Assembly (NCBI GenBank): GCA_947038745.1
Contig: CAMQXE010000032.1
Span: 1-9,706 of the forward strand
Length of the DNA: 9,706 nt
Reading direction: 5' to 3'
Source: an uncultured Propionibacteriaceae bacterium
GTDB lineage: Bacteria > Actinomycetota > Actinomycetes > Propionibacteriales > Propionibacteriaceae
Of the stretch, positions 1-6,752 are shown piece by piece (position 1 is the stretch's first letter; each line of letters opens with the position of its first letter). The translations under genes were made by a program, and so were the position numbers. The notes beneath the pieces are model-generated. The model made no database searches. It worked only from the letters and a program-made list of their open reading frames with translations, and was not told the DNA's origin.

Positions 1-1630
1 CAGCAGTTTGGCCGCACAGCGACGGTAAGAACTCCGGAATCGTATTAGCTGGCCCCAATCGCAGCAACAGCAACCCCATCGTGATGATTAGATATGTAAC
101 GACCCCACCGATGCTTTCCCGCAATGGTCGAAAGAAGATCAAGAACATAATCAATGCCGCACCTGCTGCAGATAGCGGGAACATGCTGTCACGAGCACCA
201 TGGATGGGGATCTCGAAGACATTTATTATGGTTCCAGCAGTAGCGGTGAGCCATACAAGTAATCCAGTAGAACGAGTAAGCGTAGAACTATTCTTAATCC
301 CCAGCGTTAATGCACACAGCATGATCATTGTGGCTGCAACGATCAATGCGATATTGGCAAAAGACACCATAGCCAGGAATAAGGTCGACCCAAAAGCTCC
401 CATGATCCAAGGCAATGGGCACAGATTCAAGGTTCGCCTAGCCTGATCAGAAAGTTCAGTCAAGAGTTTTGTCCGCGATGGAGCCATACGTTCTGGCTGC
501 CAGTCAAGAACCACCTCAGTGCCAGTTCCAGGAACACTAACTACACGAGCGCTGCCTCCAACAGCCATCATGCCACCTGAAATCACGTCTCGGATGCCAC
601 GATGTCCATATGGCGTAGCGCTGCTGAATCCGATTCCGGTATCGCTTACTGTGACTCGGACTCCACCAAGGGCCAAACGATCAATACGGATAGTGGCATG
701 ATCGACGCCAGAATGGAGCTTCACATTTCGTAGAGCTTCGCGAACTGCAGTAGTAATTGCCGAGGTTTCTGGCCCTGGTAATACTGGAGAAGCACCCTCA
801 ATACTCACCATGACCGGGGCTTGATCTGCAACAGCTTGTAATGCCACAGCAAGTGGCTCAGATTCAGCCAAGGAAGCTTCATCTTGTCGAGCTAAAACTG
901 CTTGCTGACAATAGGCTTTTGCTGTCTGCGCAGACACTGCCTCATCAGGAAGAGCTACTGCACGCAGTGCATGGACCACAGTGTCATGAATAAATCGCTC
1001 CGCAGCATCTCGCTCGCGAGCAAGGCGTCGAGCGCCTTCTTCACGCGCATTCTGTTCTAGTAATTTCTCGGTAACGCTATCGGCCTCAACCGCGCAGCGG
1101 AAAAGCCCATCCATCGTCATCGATGCCGCTACAAGAAGACCACCCATCTCGAACATTTCGATACCTAGGCTTCGCCACAATAAAGATCGATCCGCTATAA
1201 ATAGCAGCCGTAGTCCTACGCCAGTAAGCCAGATTGCCAACGGAGGAACGTAGCGCAATTTTCCACGAAGTTGAACCGCAAGGGTGGCTGTGATCCCTAA
1301 AATAATGACGAAAGGCCAGCAGGCTAACCAATCCTTAGTAGGTGGAATAGTCTTTGCAATCAAATACTCCCCAGCTATTGCGCCTAACACTGCTACTAAG
1401 TAGACAGTCCAATGCTGAAGTTTGATCCAAAAACTCACCACGAGCCAGATACCAACGATGCTGAGCAAAGCCACGCCCAGGAGCATCTGTCGCGGTGCGC
1501 GCTCGGGACTAAACCAAAGCGTGAGCCCAGGAATAAGCGCGCATACCATGAAGACCAGCGTCATCCAACGCGTACCTGTCTCCATAGCCACAGACCAAGA
1601 CGTTGATCTAGTGAGGTGGCGCAAGCTCAT
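1..1630 (-). CDS. Membrane sensor-histidine-kinase-like protein, N-terminal 543 residues (3' end off the window)
   Basis: The minus strand is open from the ATG at 1630-1628 to the left edge, with no stop in 543 codons. Residues about 20-175 hold five or six hydrophobic segments. A charged helix (about 180-212) follows, then an H-box like that of HisKA_3 kinases: FIHDTVVHALRAV, with the candidate phospho-acceptor H215 followed by D216. A GHKL ATPase domain follows: N-box REALRN with N302, G1 box DTGIGF with D330, a GHRGIRD segment, and a GTGTEV box from G368. After it, residues about 408-526 hold four or five more hydrophobic segments, so the kinase core lies between two membrane domains. NarL-type kinases of this family normally end with the ATPase domain and phosphorylate a LuxR-type regulator; any such partner would lie beyond the left edge. 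A GGGGAA tract 6 bases upstream could be the ribosome site. The gene follows tgt by 46 bases and may be its last operon partner or have its own promoter. The kinase family is clear from motifs; the signal sensed is unknown. Confidence 0.82.
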   Translation of the reverse strand, partial: MSLRHLTRSTSWSVAMETGTRWMTLVFMVCALIPGLTLWFSPERAPRQMLLGVALLSIVGIWLVVSFWIKLQHWTVYLVAVLGAIAGEYLIAKTIPPTKDWLACWPFVIILGITATLAVQLRGKLRYVPPLAIWLTGVGLRLLFIADRSLLWRSLGIEMFEMGGLLVAASMTMDGLFRCAVEADSVTEKLLEQNAREEGARRLARERDAAERFIHDTVVHALRAVALPDEAVSAQTAKAYCQQAVLARQDEASLAESEPLAVALQAVADQAPVMVSIEGASPVLPGPETSAITTAVREALRNVKLHSGVDHATIRIDRLALGGVRVTVSDTGIGFSSATPYGHRGIRDVISGGMMAVGGSARVVSVPGTGTEVVLDWQPERMAPSRTKLLTELSDQARRTLNLCPLPWIMGAFGSTLFLAMVSFANIALIVAATMIMLCALTLGIKNSSTLTRSTGLLVWLTATAGTIINVFEIPIHGARDSMFPLSAAGAALIMFLIFFRPLRESIGGVVTYLIITMGLLLLRLGPANTIPEFLPSLCGQTA

Positions 1631-1650
1631 GAATTATTCCCCGAACTATC

Positions 1651-1668
1651 GTGACGTAGCTACATCAC
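1651..1668. promoter_or_regulatory. 18-bp near-perfect palindrome between tgt and the kinase gene (candidate operator)
   Basis: GTGACGTAGCTACATCAC reads as two 9-bp arms with a single mismatched pair and no spacer. It fills much of the 46-base gap between the tgt stop and the kinase ATG. On the minus strand a TAGACT (1674-1679, overlapping the tgt stop and identical to the hrcA -10 candidate) lies 5 bases upstream of it. The palindrome would then sit at the transcription start, like a repressor site. An alternative -10, GATAGT, follows it immediately, which would place the palindrome in the -35/-10 spacer. No loop and no T-run are present, so a terminator is unlikely. The protein bound is unknown. 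Confidence 0.4.
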
Positions 1669-1676
1669 AGTGCAGT

Positions 1677-2918
1677 CTAGCTGCCCTGTTTATTCTTACC
1701 AGCGTAGAACCGTCCGAGCCACTCCTGCTTACAGGCGGCAAAATCTCCAGATTCCATTGATCGTCGAATCTCATCAACTAGCCCAACCGTGAAATATTCG
1801 TTGTGGATCGTCGCCAACGTCGAGGCCAGCATCTCCTTCGCCTTGAACAGATGATGAATATAGGCCCTGGTGTAGTGGGTGCAGGTATAGCACTCGCACC
1901 CATCTTCCAGCGGCACGAAGGCCCGTCGAGAAGCGGCTACCTGGACGTTATAACGCCCATCTTTGGTGTAGATCGCACCGTTACGGGCTACCCGTGACGG
2001 ATTTACACAGTCAAAAGTATCGGCGCCAGTTTCGATAGCAGCGAAGAAGTCATCTGGCTCAGAGATACCAAGGAGATGACGCGGTTTGTTGTTCGGAAGT
2101 TCCTGCGCACACCAGCTCACGATGGTGCCAAGATTTTCCTTTTCAAGCGCACCACCAATACCGAAACCATCAAATTGCTGATCGGTAACTGTCATTGACC
2201 CCAAATCGCGACAAGCTTTTCGGCGCAAGTCCTCATACTGTGCCCCCTGGATCACGCCAAATAGAGCTTGATACGGACGATGAGTGCGTTCATCGGTGAG
2301 GCGGCGATGCTCAGCTAAACAACGCTCTGCCCAGCGGCGAGTGCGCTCCAAGGATTCCTCTTGATAAGCACGGGAGTTCATCAATGTAGTCAGCTCATCA
2401 AACGCGAACATGATGTCTGCACCAAGCTGATGCTGCACCTGCATTGATACTTCTGGGGTAAATCGGTGCAAATCACCGTTGAGGAAAGATTTGAATGTCA
2501 CGCCATCTTCATCGACGTGAGCCATCCGCTCCTTGCCCTCAGCAATCACCTCATCATCGGTGACGCCGATGGTATTCATCGCCAGCACTTTCTTGAAACC
2601 AACGCCTTGACTCATCACCTGGAAGCCGCCCGAATCGGTATAGGTTGGCCCAGGCCAGTTCATGAACTTACCCAATCCACCCGCAGCGTCCACGATGTCT
2701 GGACCTGGCTGAAGATACAGGTGATACGCATTGGCCAATACCGCTTGGGCACCGACTTTAGCGACTTCCTCTGGCATTACTGACTTCACTGTCGCTTTCG
2801 TACCAACGACGATGAAGGCAGGAGTTGCGACGTCACCATGTGGGGTATGAATAGTTCCAGTACGACCTAGCCCGTTATCTAGATATGTACCTTCATCGAA
2901 GCTGAATCGATCAGTCAT
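1677..2918 (-). CDS. tgt: tRNA-guanine transglycosylase (queuosine pathway)
   Basis: Cytoplasmic enzyme that swaps guanine 34 in the anticodon of GUN tRNAs for a 7-deazaguanine base (preQ1 in most bacteria, queuine in salvagers). The 413-residue TIM-barrel protein has TDSGGFQ with catalytic D95, FAFDE with D174, the nucleophile region TFDCVNPSR with D303, and a zinc site C341-x-C343-xx-C346 with H372. It is longer than the roughly 375-residue E. coli enzyme, mainly through an acidic insertion near residues 110-140. Residues 255-261 read GGALEKE where classical bacterial enzymes have a GGL-(A/S)-VGE-like loop, and D174 is followed by ELTTLMN rather than the usual ECxPYP-like segment. The ATG overlaps the end of rsmE by 8 bases (ATGACTGA), and AGGAG lies 7 bases upstream, so translation is probably coupled. 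No queuosine biosynthesis gene lies in the window, so the base source is unknown. The family call is firm; the exact substrate is not. Confidence 0.95.
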   Translation of the reverse strand: MTDRFSFDEGTYLDNGLGRTGTIHTPHGDVATPAFIVVGTKATVKSVMPEEVAKVGAQAVLANAYHLYLQPGPDIVDAAGGLGKFMNWPGPTYTDSGGFQVMSQGVGFKKVLAMNTIGVTDDEVIAEGKERMAHVDEDGVTFKSFLNGDLHRFTPEVSMQVQHQLGADIMFAFDELTTLMNSRAYQEESLERTRRWAERCLAEHRRLTDERTHRPYQALFGVIQGAQYEDLRRKACRDLGSMTVTDQQFDGFGIGGALEKENLGTIVSWCAQELPNNKPRHLLGISEPDDFFAAIETGADTFDCVNPSRVARNGAIYTKDGRYNVQVAASRRAFVPLEDGCECYTCTHYTRAYIHHLFKAKEMLASTLATIHNEYFTVGLVDEIRRSMESGDFAACKQEWLGRFYAGKNKQGS

Positions 2919-3687
2919 GGCCTACTCCTACAAGTGCATGTAACTGGGCTAGCGCCACGACCCCTGCGGTGGAGGCTCGCACCACATGTTCTGCAATGAG
3001 AACTGGGACTGCCCCCGCAGCTATAAATGCCTCTAGCTCCTCGGGAGAAATACCCCCTTCAGGCCCAGTAATGATCAGTGCTGTGGTTGGACGTTTACCG
3101 TTCTGGGAACACCACGAGTTGAGATGCTCGGTAAGCGTCACCGGTGCAGCCTCATGCAAGATCAATGCACAATCCACTGTCGCTATCCGAGCACAAACCT
3201 CTTTGGTGCTAGCGCAAGAAGTAATCTCAGGAACTCTGAATTGACGTGACTGTTTCGTTGCTTCCCGTGCAGTCGATTTCCACCGCGATAGTTGCTTGGC
3301 GCCGCGCTCTCCCTCGCTCCAGCGCACGATAGACCTGCTTGCTTGCCACGGCACAATTGTGGTGACGCTGAGTTCTGTCATTGTTTCCACGGCAAGCTCG
3401 CTGCGATCACCTTTCGCTAGCGCTTGTACGGCCGTCACAGACAAGGCCGGAACAGGGCTAGTCAAGATTTCGTCACAGCGCACTTCCAGGCCATGCTTAT
3501 CAGCAGCTAGAACCTCACCAAAGATCGCCTGCCCACAGCCATTTGCGACAAAGACCTGCTCGCCAGGCTTAATCCGGCGTACCGCAACGGCATGTTTGCC
3601 TTCATCGCCAGTGACCCTAAGTGATGCCCCAGCCGTTACTCCAGCCCAAACGTGGGGATCTTCCACGAGGAAGAGCGCTGAAGTCAT
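2911..3687 (-). CDS. rsmE: 16S rRNA (uracil-1498-N3)-methyltransferase
   Basis: Methylates N3 of U1498 in helix 44 of 16S rRNA, using S-adenosylmethionine, on the assembled small subunit. The 258-residue protein has an N-terminal PUA-like barrel (about 1-75, including the [17 protein letters not shown] stretch, matching the family's conserved HxxxVLRxxxGd region). A C-terminal SPOUT domain follows, with the cofactor-knot signatures TGPEGG (G208-G212) and [13 protein letters not shown] near the end, which corresponds to the usual RVLRTETA motif. The ATG shares ATGA with the dnaJ stop (4-base overlap), and its own stop lies inside the start of tgt. It is therefore translated as part of the hrcA operon. 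The order dnaJ then rsmE is standard in actinobacteria, which supports orthology. Its length is typical for the family. Confidence 0.94.
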   Translation of the reverse strand: MTSALFLVEDPHVWAGVTAGASLRVTGDEGKHAVAVRRIKPGEQVFVANGCGQAIFGEVLAADKHGLEVRCDEILTSPVPALSVTAVQALAKGDRSELAVETMTELSVTTIVPWQASRSIVRWSEGERGAKQLSRWKSTAREATKQSRQFRVPEITSCASTKEVCARIATVDCALILHEAAPVTLTEHLNSWCSQNGKRPTTALIITGPEGGISPEELEAFIAAGAVPVLIAEHVVRASTAGVVALAQLHALVGVGHD

Positions 3688-4856
3688 GCGAAAGTGTCCT
3701 TAAGCCAGCTAAACATGCCACGGTTATGACGCTCTACAACTACCTCTGGCTGCTGCTCTTCACGCACAGAGGCAAGCTGGCGCAGCAACTCCTTTTGTTC
3801 TTTATTCAGCTTGGTTGGAGTCAAAACGATGATAGTGACGCCGATATCGCCACGTCCCTTTGCCCGTAGCTTCGGAATACCCTTCTCTGGAATTACCAGA
3901 CGAGTACCGCTTTGCGTTCCAGCTGGAACAGTAACGATTACCGACTTCTCTGCCTGCGGCAAGTCATCTCGATCAGCTTCTAACGTTGGAATCGTAATCT
4001 CGGTTCCTAACGCTGCAGCCGTCATCGGTAGTCGTACCACGACCTCGAGATTTTCGCGATCACGTTTGAACTGCTCATGATCCTTAATTGCTATTTCGAC
4101 ATAGAGATCACCAGCGGGGCCACCACCAGGGCCAACCTCTCCTTGCGAATCAAGACGAAGCTGTTGCCCTGTAGCAATACCGGCAGGAATCACCACACTG
4201 ATCGGGCGCTGGTTGCGCACACGTCCTTCTCCAGAACAATCAGCGCAAGGCTTCTCGATTATGCTGCCATAACCGCGACATTGTGGGCAGGGTTGGATTG
4301 ACTGCACCGTTCCCAGAATGGTCTGCTGCATTGCTGCAACTTCACCGCGGCCTTTACAACCCTGGCATTGCACTGGTGCGGCCGCATTAGCTGATCCGTT
4401 ACCTTGGCATGAAGAACAAATAACGTACGTTTCCACATTGATTTGCTTGGTCGCGCCAAAAGCCGCATCAGCAAGATCTAGGCGCAATCGCACTGATGCG
4501 TCTTGGCCTCGACGACTGCGCTGGCGTGGGCCTCTAGAGGAGCCACCACCACCAAAGAAGTGGCCCAGAATGTCACCGATGCCACCCATTCCATCGCCAA
4601 ACCCAAAGTTACCGGCGCCGAAACCACCTGCTGATCCGCCTAACGGATCACCACCACGGTCATAGATGCTCTTCTTACTCTCATCAGACAAGACCTCATA
4701 GGCCTCGCTAACTTCCTTAAACTTAACCTCAGCATCGGGTTCAGTAGAAACATCCGGATGTAATTTCATCGCCAATTTGCGGTAGGCCTTTTTAATTTCT
4801 GCCTGATCCGCATTTCGTGCAACACCGAGAATTTTGTAGTAATCCTTGCTGGCCAC
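3684..4856 (-). CDS. dnaJ: Molecular chaperone DnaJ (Hsp40, type I), DnaJ2-like
   Basis: Co-chaperone that delivers unfolded clients to DnaK and stimulates its ATPase. The 390 residues show the full type I layout: a J domain (about 5-68) with the HPD motif at H33-P34-D35; a Gly/Phe-rich linker (about 68-107); a zinc domain with four CxxCxGxG repeats (C147/C150, C164/C167, C190/C193, C204/C207); and the substrate-binding C-terminal beta domains. The start is a GTG, supported by AAGG 3 bases before it and by the canonical DYYKILGV opening. That ribosome site overlaps the hrcA stop TAA, leaving 5 bases between the genes. Actinobacteria commonly carry a second dnaJ with dnaK-grpE; this copy, next to hrcA and without dnaK, matches the one usually called dnaJ2. 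Expression should follow hrcA and its CIRCE. Confidence 0.97.
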   Translation of the reverse strand: MASKDYYKILGVARNADQAEIKKAYRKLAMKLHPDVSTEPDAEVKFKEVSEAYEVLSDESKKSIYDRGGDPLGGSAGGFGAGNFGFGDGMGGIGDILGHFFGGGGSSRGPRQRSRRGQDASVRLRLDLADAAFGATKQINVETYVICSSCQGNGSANAAAPVQCQGCKGRGEVAAMQQTILGTVQSIQPCPQCRGYGSIIEKPCADCSGEGRVRNQRPISVVIPAGIATGQQLRLDSQGEVGPGGGPAGDLYVEIAIKDHEQFKRDRENLEVVVRLPMTAAALGTEITIPTLEADRDDLPQAEKSVIVTVPAGTQSGTRLVIPEKGIPKLRAKGRGDIGVTIIVLTPTKLNKEQKELLRQLASVREEQQPEVVVERHNRGMFSWLKDTFA

Positions 4857-4861
4857 GTACC

Positions 4862-5878
4862 TTAGCCTTCCGCCAAATAGCGGCCCACGTAACGTGCTAC
4901 TGCATGAACGAGGGCCATTGTTGAGGGGTAATCCATACGCGTGGGACCAACGATCCCGAGCGTGGCACCCGTAGTGTCATCTGCTGCGTACGTTGTGGCA
5001 ACAACGCTCGTAGCATGGAACTTTTCGTCTGAAATCTCTTGACCGATACGTACGCTCACGTCCTGGGTAGCCGGAATCTCTGAGAGCAGTTTCAGTAAGA
5101 CCACCTGCTCTTCGAGCGCAGCCAAGATTGGGCTGACAACATGGTGAAAGTCAGCACCAAAGCCCGTTAAGTTTTGTACTCCCCCAACGACGAGCCGCGT
5201 AGACGAATCGATAGCCAACATATCGAGCATCATGGAGACGCACCGGGCCGCGAGCGGGCGATGTTCGGGAGCAATTTCGTCAAGAATAAGAGGTAACTTT
5301 TCAGCAGCACGAGCCGGAGTTTTGCCAATAGTGGCAGCGTTTAGCTTGGTTCGTAACGTAATTAGCGTGTCTTCATCATGGGGCGGAAACTCCATTACCC
5401 GCTGCTCTACTCGCCCGAGCGAGTTGATCACAACCATCAGTCCGCGATCTACAGATAGCGAAACCAATTCGATATGACGCACGACCGCTGAGCTCGAGAC
5501 TGGGTACTGCACCATCGCAATTTGATGGGTGACTTGGGCCAGTAACCGCACTGTCCGGTTCATCACCTCATCGATATCTAATGCCCCTGCGAGAAAGGTA
5601 GAAATCGCTTTTCGCTCTGCTGAACTGAGCGGTTTAACCCCAGAAAGCCGATCCACAAAAAGCCGATATCCCTTATCGGTTGGGACTCTCCCTGCTGACG
5701 TGTGTGGCTGCGTGATGTAACCCTCATCTTCAAGCGCGGCCATGTCGTTTCGAATCGTCGCCGAGGAAACCCCAAGCTGATAGCGCTCCACCAAAGCTCT
5801 CGATCCCACAGGCTCTTGGCTATGCACATAGTCAGTCACAATGGCGCGCAAGACATCAAGCTTGCGCTCATCGAGCAT
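4862..5878 (-). CDS. hrcA: Heat-inducible transcription repressor HrcA
   Basis: Repressor that binds the CIRCE inverted repeat and shuts off chaperone genes until heat stress; in known systems GroEL promotes its active fold. The 338-residue product has the N-terminal winged helix-turn-helix (about 1-75). This includes the diagnostic [28 protein letters not shown] region (about 23-46) and the [13 protein letters not shown] segment. A GAF-like dimerization core follows, ending in the [22 protein letters not shown] signature near the C-terminus. Length and motifs are normal for the family. The ATG at 5878 has a very strong ribosome site (AAGGAGGAG). A CIRCE lies 13 bases upstream of the ATG, so the gene is almost certainly autoregulated. 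It leads the unit with dnaJ, rsmE and tgt. Confidence 0.98.
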   Translation of the reverse strand: MLDERKLDVLRAIVTDYVHSQEPVGSRALVERYQLGVSSATIRNDMAALEDEGYITQPHTSAGRVPTDKGYRLFVDRLSGVKPLSSAERKAISTFLAGALDIDEVMNRTVRLLAQVTHQIAMVQYPVSSSAVVRHIELVSLSVDRGLMVVINSLGRVEQRVMEFPPHDEDTLITLRTKLNAATIGKTPARAAEKLPLILDEIAPEHRPLAARCVSMMLDMLAIDSSTRLVVGGVQNLTGFGADFHHVVSPILAALEEQVVLLKLLSEIPATQDVSVRIGQEISDEKFHATSVVATTYAADDTTGATLGIVGPTRMDYPSTMALVHAVARYVGRYLAEG

Positions 5879-5880
5879 GA

Positions 5881-5889
5881 CTCCTCCTT
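5881..5889 (-). promoter_or_regulatory. Strong Shine-Dalgarno of hrcA
   Basis: On the minus strand AAGGAGGAG precedes the hrcA ATG, with the AGGAGG core 4 bases from it. This fixes the start codon. It is by far the best ribosome site in the window. It begins 1 base after the CIRCE, so the operator occupies the 5' leader just ahead of the ribosome site. Confidence 0.85.
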
Positions 5890-5890
5890 G

Positions 5891-5917
5891 CTAGCACTCC
5901 ATGTGTTCGAGTGCCAG
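5891..5917. promoter_or_regulatory. CIRCE operator (HrcA binding site)
   Basis: Inverted repeat CTAGCACTC, a 9-base spacer (5900-5908), then GAGTGCCAG. The family consensus is TTAGCACTC-N9-GAGTGCTAA. The two arms pair at 8 of 9 positions; the only asymmetry is C at 5915, where T would restore symmetry. The arm length, the 9-base spacing and the position directly before hrcA all agree with CIRCE. The site overlaps the candidate -10 box by 2 bases and covers the expected transcription start, which fits repression by blocking polymerase. Confidence 0.96.
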
Positions 5918-5921
5918 TCTA
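5916..5921 (-). promoter_or_regulatory. Candidate -10 box of the hrcA-dnaJ-rsmE-tgt operon
   Basis: TAGACT on the minus strand matches the TANNNT pattern of actinobacterial housekeeping promoters. The predicted start, about 7 bases downstream, falls inside the CIRCE. The best -35 match at 17-base spacing (CGCACA) is weak, with only the last three bases agreeing with TTGACA. The box lies in the 82-base gap after the TRIC gene, so the operon does not need read-through from it. Confidence 0.5.
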
Positions 5922-5960
5922 GCGGTTGTACCCAAGGATGTGCGCGTAGCACAACAGCGA

Positions 5961-6695
5961 TCACCGTTCATGACGTTGTCCTTTGTGCGCCACATCGCGA
6001 CGATGCCGGCGGCGAGCCGTGCGTAGCTGCATCCGTTCCCGGTAAAGCGAAGGAATAACCCCACTCCAGCTCCAAGCATCAGCTTCTGGAAGTACCCAGC
6101 CTCGCCAGCGAGCAAGTAAGCACAGTCCTCCACCGGCCACTGTGCCTGCGACTAAAGCCAAAGAGAAATAACCCGCATGAGTGCATAACACTGCAATCGC
6201 GCTGGCTGCTACAGCGCAGGTCGCATACAACGTATTGCCGCCTAGAACACCTGGTACTCGCCGCAATGTAATATCTCGGATCATGCCACCACCGACAGCG
6301 GCGATGGTACCGATCATGATGGCAGGCAGCCAGCCGAGACCCAACATGAGCGTCTTGGTCGCACCTGCGGCACTCCAGGCTCCTAATGCCAAGGCATCAA
6401 TAACGGTGAAACTAATGTTCCACCAGCGACCGCGTAGATGAATCACATAGCTCACCCCCGCCCCGGCAAAGGCTGTCCAGAGATAGGAATTATCGAGGAA
6501 TGCTGCCGGCGGCCCGACGTCGAGAAGAACATCACGAATAAGCCCACCGCCAAGTCCAGACATGATGGCGAGCACAACAAAACCAATCGGATCGAGTTTT
6601 TCGCGCCTGGCAATTACCCCGCCGAGGAGCGCATTAGCAAAAACACCTGAGAGATCAACCCACCGTAAGCCGTCTGCTACCTGGTAGACGTGCAT
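5961..6695 (-). CDS. TRIC / UPF0126 family trimeric cation channel-like membrane protein
   Basis: Integral membrane protein of the UPF0126 family, whose members are related to animal TRIC channels; solved prokaryotic homologues are trimeric K+-permeable channels. The sequence shows the family's internal duplication: two three-helix units, each with a glycine-rich kink ending in the GGGxIRD signature (residues 49-55 and 135-141), plus a seventh hydrophobic helix near 165-185. A basic, arginine-rich tail of about 40 residues (with RRRHRR) follows and is probably cytoplasmic. I chose ATG 6695 because AAGGA stands 5 bases before it. An in-frame GTG at 6710 would add five residues, but its AAGGA abuts the codon with no spacing. 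The gene diverges from the hydrolase gene and precedes hrcA by 82 bases. Its physiological role is not known from context. Confidence 0.88.
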   Translation of the reverse strand: MHVYQVADGLRWVDLSGVFANALLGGVIARREKLDPIGFVVLAIMSGLGGGLIRDVLLDVGPPAAFLDNSYLWTAFAGAGVSYVIHLRGRWWNISFTVIDALALGAWSAAGATKTLMLGLGWLPAIMIGTIAAVGGGMIRDITLRRVPGVLGGNTLYATCAVAASAIAVLCTHAGYFSLALVAGTVAGGGLCLLARWRGWVLPEADAWSWSGVIPSLYRERMQLRTARRRHRRDVAHKGQRHER

Positions 6696-6723
6696 AGATT
6701 TCCTTCCCACTCCTTATGGCACA

Positions 6724-6729
6724 ATCCTA
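6724..6729 (-). promoter_or_regulatory. Candidate -10 box for the TRIC gene
   Basis: TAGGAT on the minus strand fits TANNNT and would start a leader of roughly 20 bases that holds the AAGGA ribosome site before ATG 6695. No convincing -35 hexamer was seen. It lies within the 57-base divergent intergenic region shared with the hydrolase gene. Confidence 0.3.
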
Positions 6730-6740
6730 TGCCGGTTCGC

Positions 6741-6746
6741 TAGGCT
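6741..6746 (+). promoter_or_regulatory. Candidate -10 box for a leaderless hydrolase transcript
   Basis: TAGGCT (TANNNT) is followed by 6 bases and then the ATG at 6753. Transcription starting about 7 bases after the box would begin at or next to the A of the start codon. No Shine-Dalgarno precedes the gene. Both points fit a leaderless mRNA, which is common in actinobacteria. The 17-base-spaced -35 candidate GGCACA matches TTGACA only in its last three bases. Confidence 0.4.
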
Positions 6747-6752
6747 GCGCCC

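Noticed and set aside
81..446. Plus-strand 121-codon open frame in the left region
   Set aside because: It lies antisense to the kinase frame, which has clear kinase motifs and hydrophobic periodicity; the plus-strand product has no recognisable domain.
1086..1331. Minus-strand 81-codon frame inside the left region
   Set aside because: It is an alternative frame of the kinase gene, inside its membrane domain, with no ribosome site or family resemblance.
1677..2918. Tgt as a DpdA-like DNA-modification enzyme
   Set aside because: The full Tgt layout with the C-terminal zinc site CxCxxC...H and the FDCVNPSR motif is present, and no dpd-type partner genes are nearby.
6696..6710. GTG at 6710 as start of the TRIC gene
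   Set aside because: Its AAGGA touches the codon with no spacing, whereas ATG 6695 has AAGGA 5 bases upstream and matches the expected N-terminus.
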